A stretch of DNA of 30,077 nt from assembly GCA_019155205.2 (NCBI GenBank), contig JAHNZQ020000172.1, positions 1,343,636 to 1,373,712 of the forward strand. The letters are read 5' to 3'. A program made the translations under genes and the position numbers. Shown here piece by piece: positions 29,831 to 30,077 of the stretch. Numbering within the stretch: position 1 is the first letter of the stretch; each line of letters opens with the position of its first letter. The notes under the pieces are model-generated. The model saw nothing but the letters and a program-made list of their open reading frames with translations. It ran no database searches and had not been told where the DNA came from. This stretch comes from Gracilaria vermiculophylla (lineage: Eukaryota > Rhodophyta > Florideophyceae > Gracilariales > Gracilariaceae).

Positions 29831-30077
29831 TTGTGTAGACTGCGGTTTATGCACGTGAAACGCAGGCACAATATATAGCGAGGGCGACTTGGAGAAGGAG
29901 CGACACGATGCGTACTACGTCATACACGTGTGTGTTTCGTCTCTGCGCAGCCACCGCTGCGCTGTGTGCGCTGTAACGTCCAATCCGCGATCATATGTAA
30001 GGAGATCGCGTCAAGCCCGAATCTCGAAGTCCGGGCATGCCTCTCTCTTTCCCACCCCCCCTTCCCGTGGCTTTGCC
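29831..30077. other. GC-richer end of the window, no gene assigned
   Basis: Base composition rises again. The last 30 bases hold a polypyrimidine tract, and the stretch from about 29880 could be the upstream region of another gene beyond the window. A 22-codon plus-strand frame (29908-29976) is hydrophobic at its end, but it is too short to call. Confidence 0.35.

Noticed and set aside
29908..29976. A 22-codon frame with a hydrophobic end, like a signal peptide
   Set aside because: Too short to separate from chance, and no second exon can be shown before the window ends.
1..30077. CRISPR arrays, rRNA or tRNA genes, and bacterial operons
   Set aside because: No regularly spaced short repeats or clustered same-strand genes were seen by eye. 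No structural RNA was recognised, though a dedicated tRNA search was not possible.

Overview
The window looks like a transposon-rich stretch of an oomycete genome, most likely Peronosporales (Phytophthora or a downy mildew). Grounds: one intronless gene for a secreted protein followed by about 28 kb of decayed LTR retrotransposons; chromodomain-bearing Ty3/Gypsy and Ty1/Copia relics of the kind common in Phytophthora and relatives; mixed base composition; and a 100-N scaffold gap. No rRNA, tRNA, CRISPR array or bacterial-type operon is visible. The organism call is inference.

Layout. (1) 1-1279: a short flank, then the only convincing host gene (485-1279, +), a secreted 264-residue protein whose conserved blocks match a domain known to me mainly from bacterial secreted proteins. 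It is a candidate for ancient horizontal transfer. (2) 1280-2826: no gene, but two diverged TG...CA repeats of about 282 bp that behave like LTRs. (3) 2822-13153: two related, heavily broken Ty1/Copia elements in tandem on the minus strand. The right one (B) has both 325-bp LTRs, about 80% identical by hand count. The left one (A) abuts B's left LTR with its gag leader, lacks most of its reverse transcriptase and carries a 570-bp insertion. B carries a 559-bp insertion in its integrase. (4) 13154-18680: AT-rich relics, including a possible piggyBac-like transposase fragment, a second copy of the 559-bp repeat, and half of a dispersed repeat pair. (5) 18681-19763: an undamaged Ty3/Gypsy integrase C-terminal half on the minus strand, cut by the N gap (19764-19863). 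(6) 19864-28145: at least two Ty3/Gypsy relics on the plus strand. One is a gag/protease remnant (to about 23240). The other is a nearly full-length chromodomain element (gag, protease, RT, RNase H, integrase, chromodomain, 3' LTR) with stops, frameshifts and lost catalytic residues. (7) 28146-30077: AT-rich relic sequence with the second copy of the dispersed repeat, then a more GC-rich end.

Apart from the secreted-protein gene, the coding-like sequence belongs to mobile elements. Only the minus-strand Gypsy integrase looks potentially young. The rest is a layered set of insertions whose order can be partly read from the nesting.
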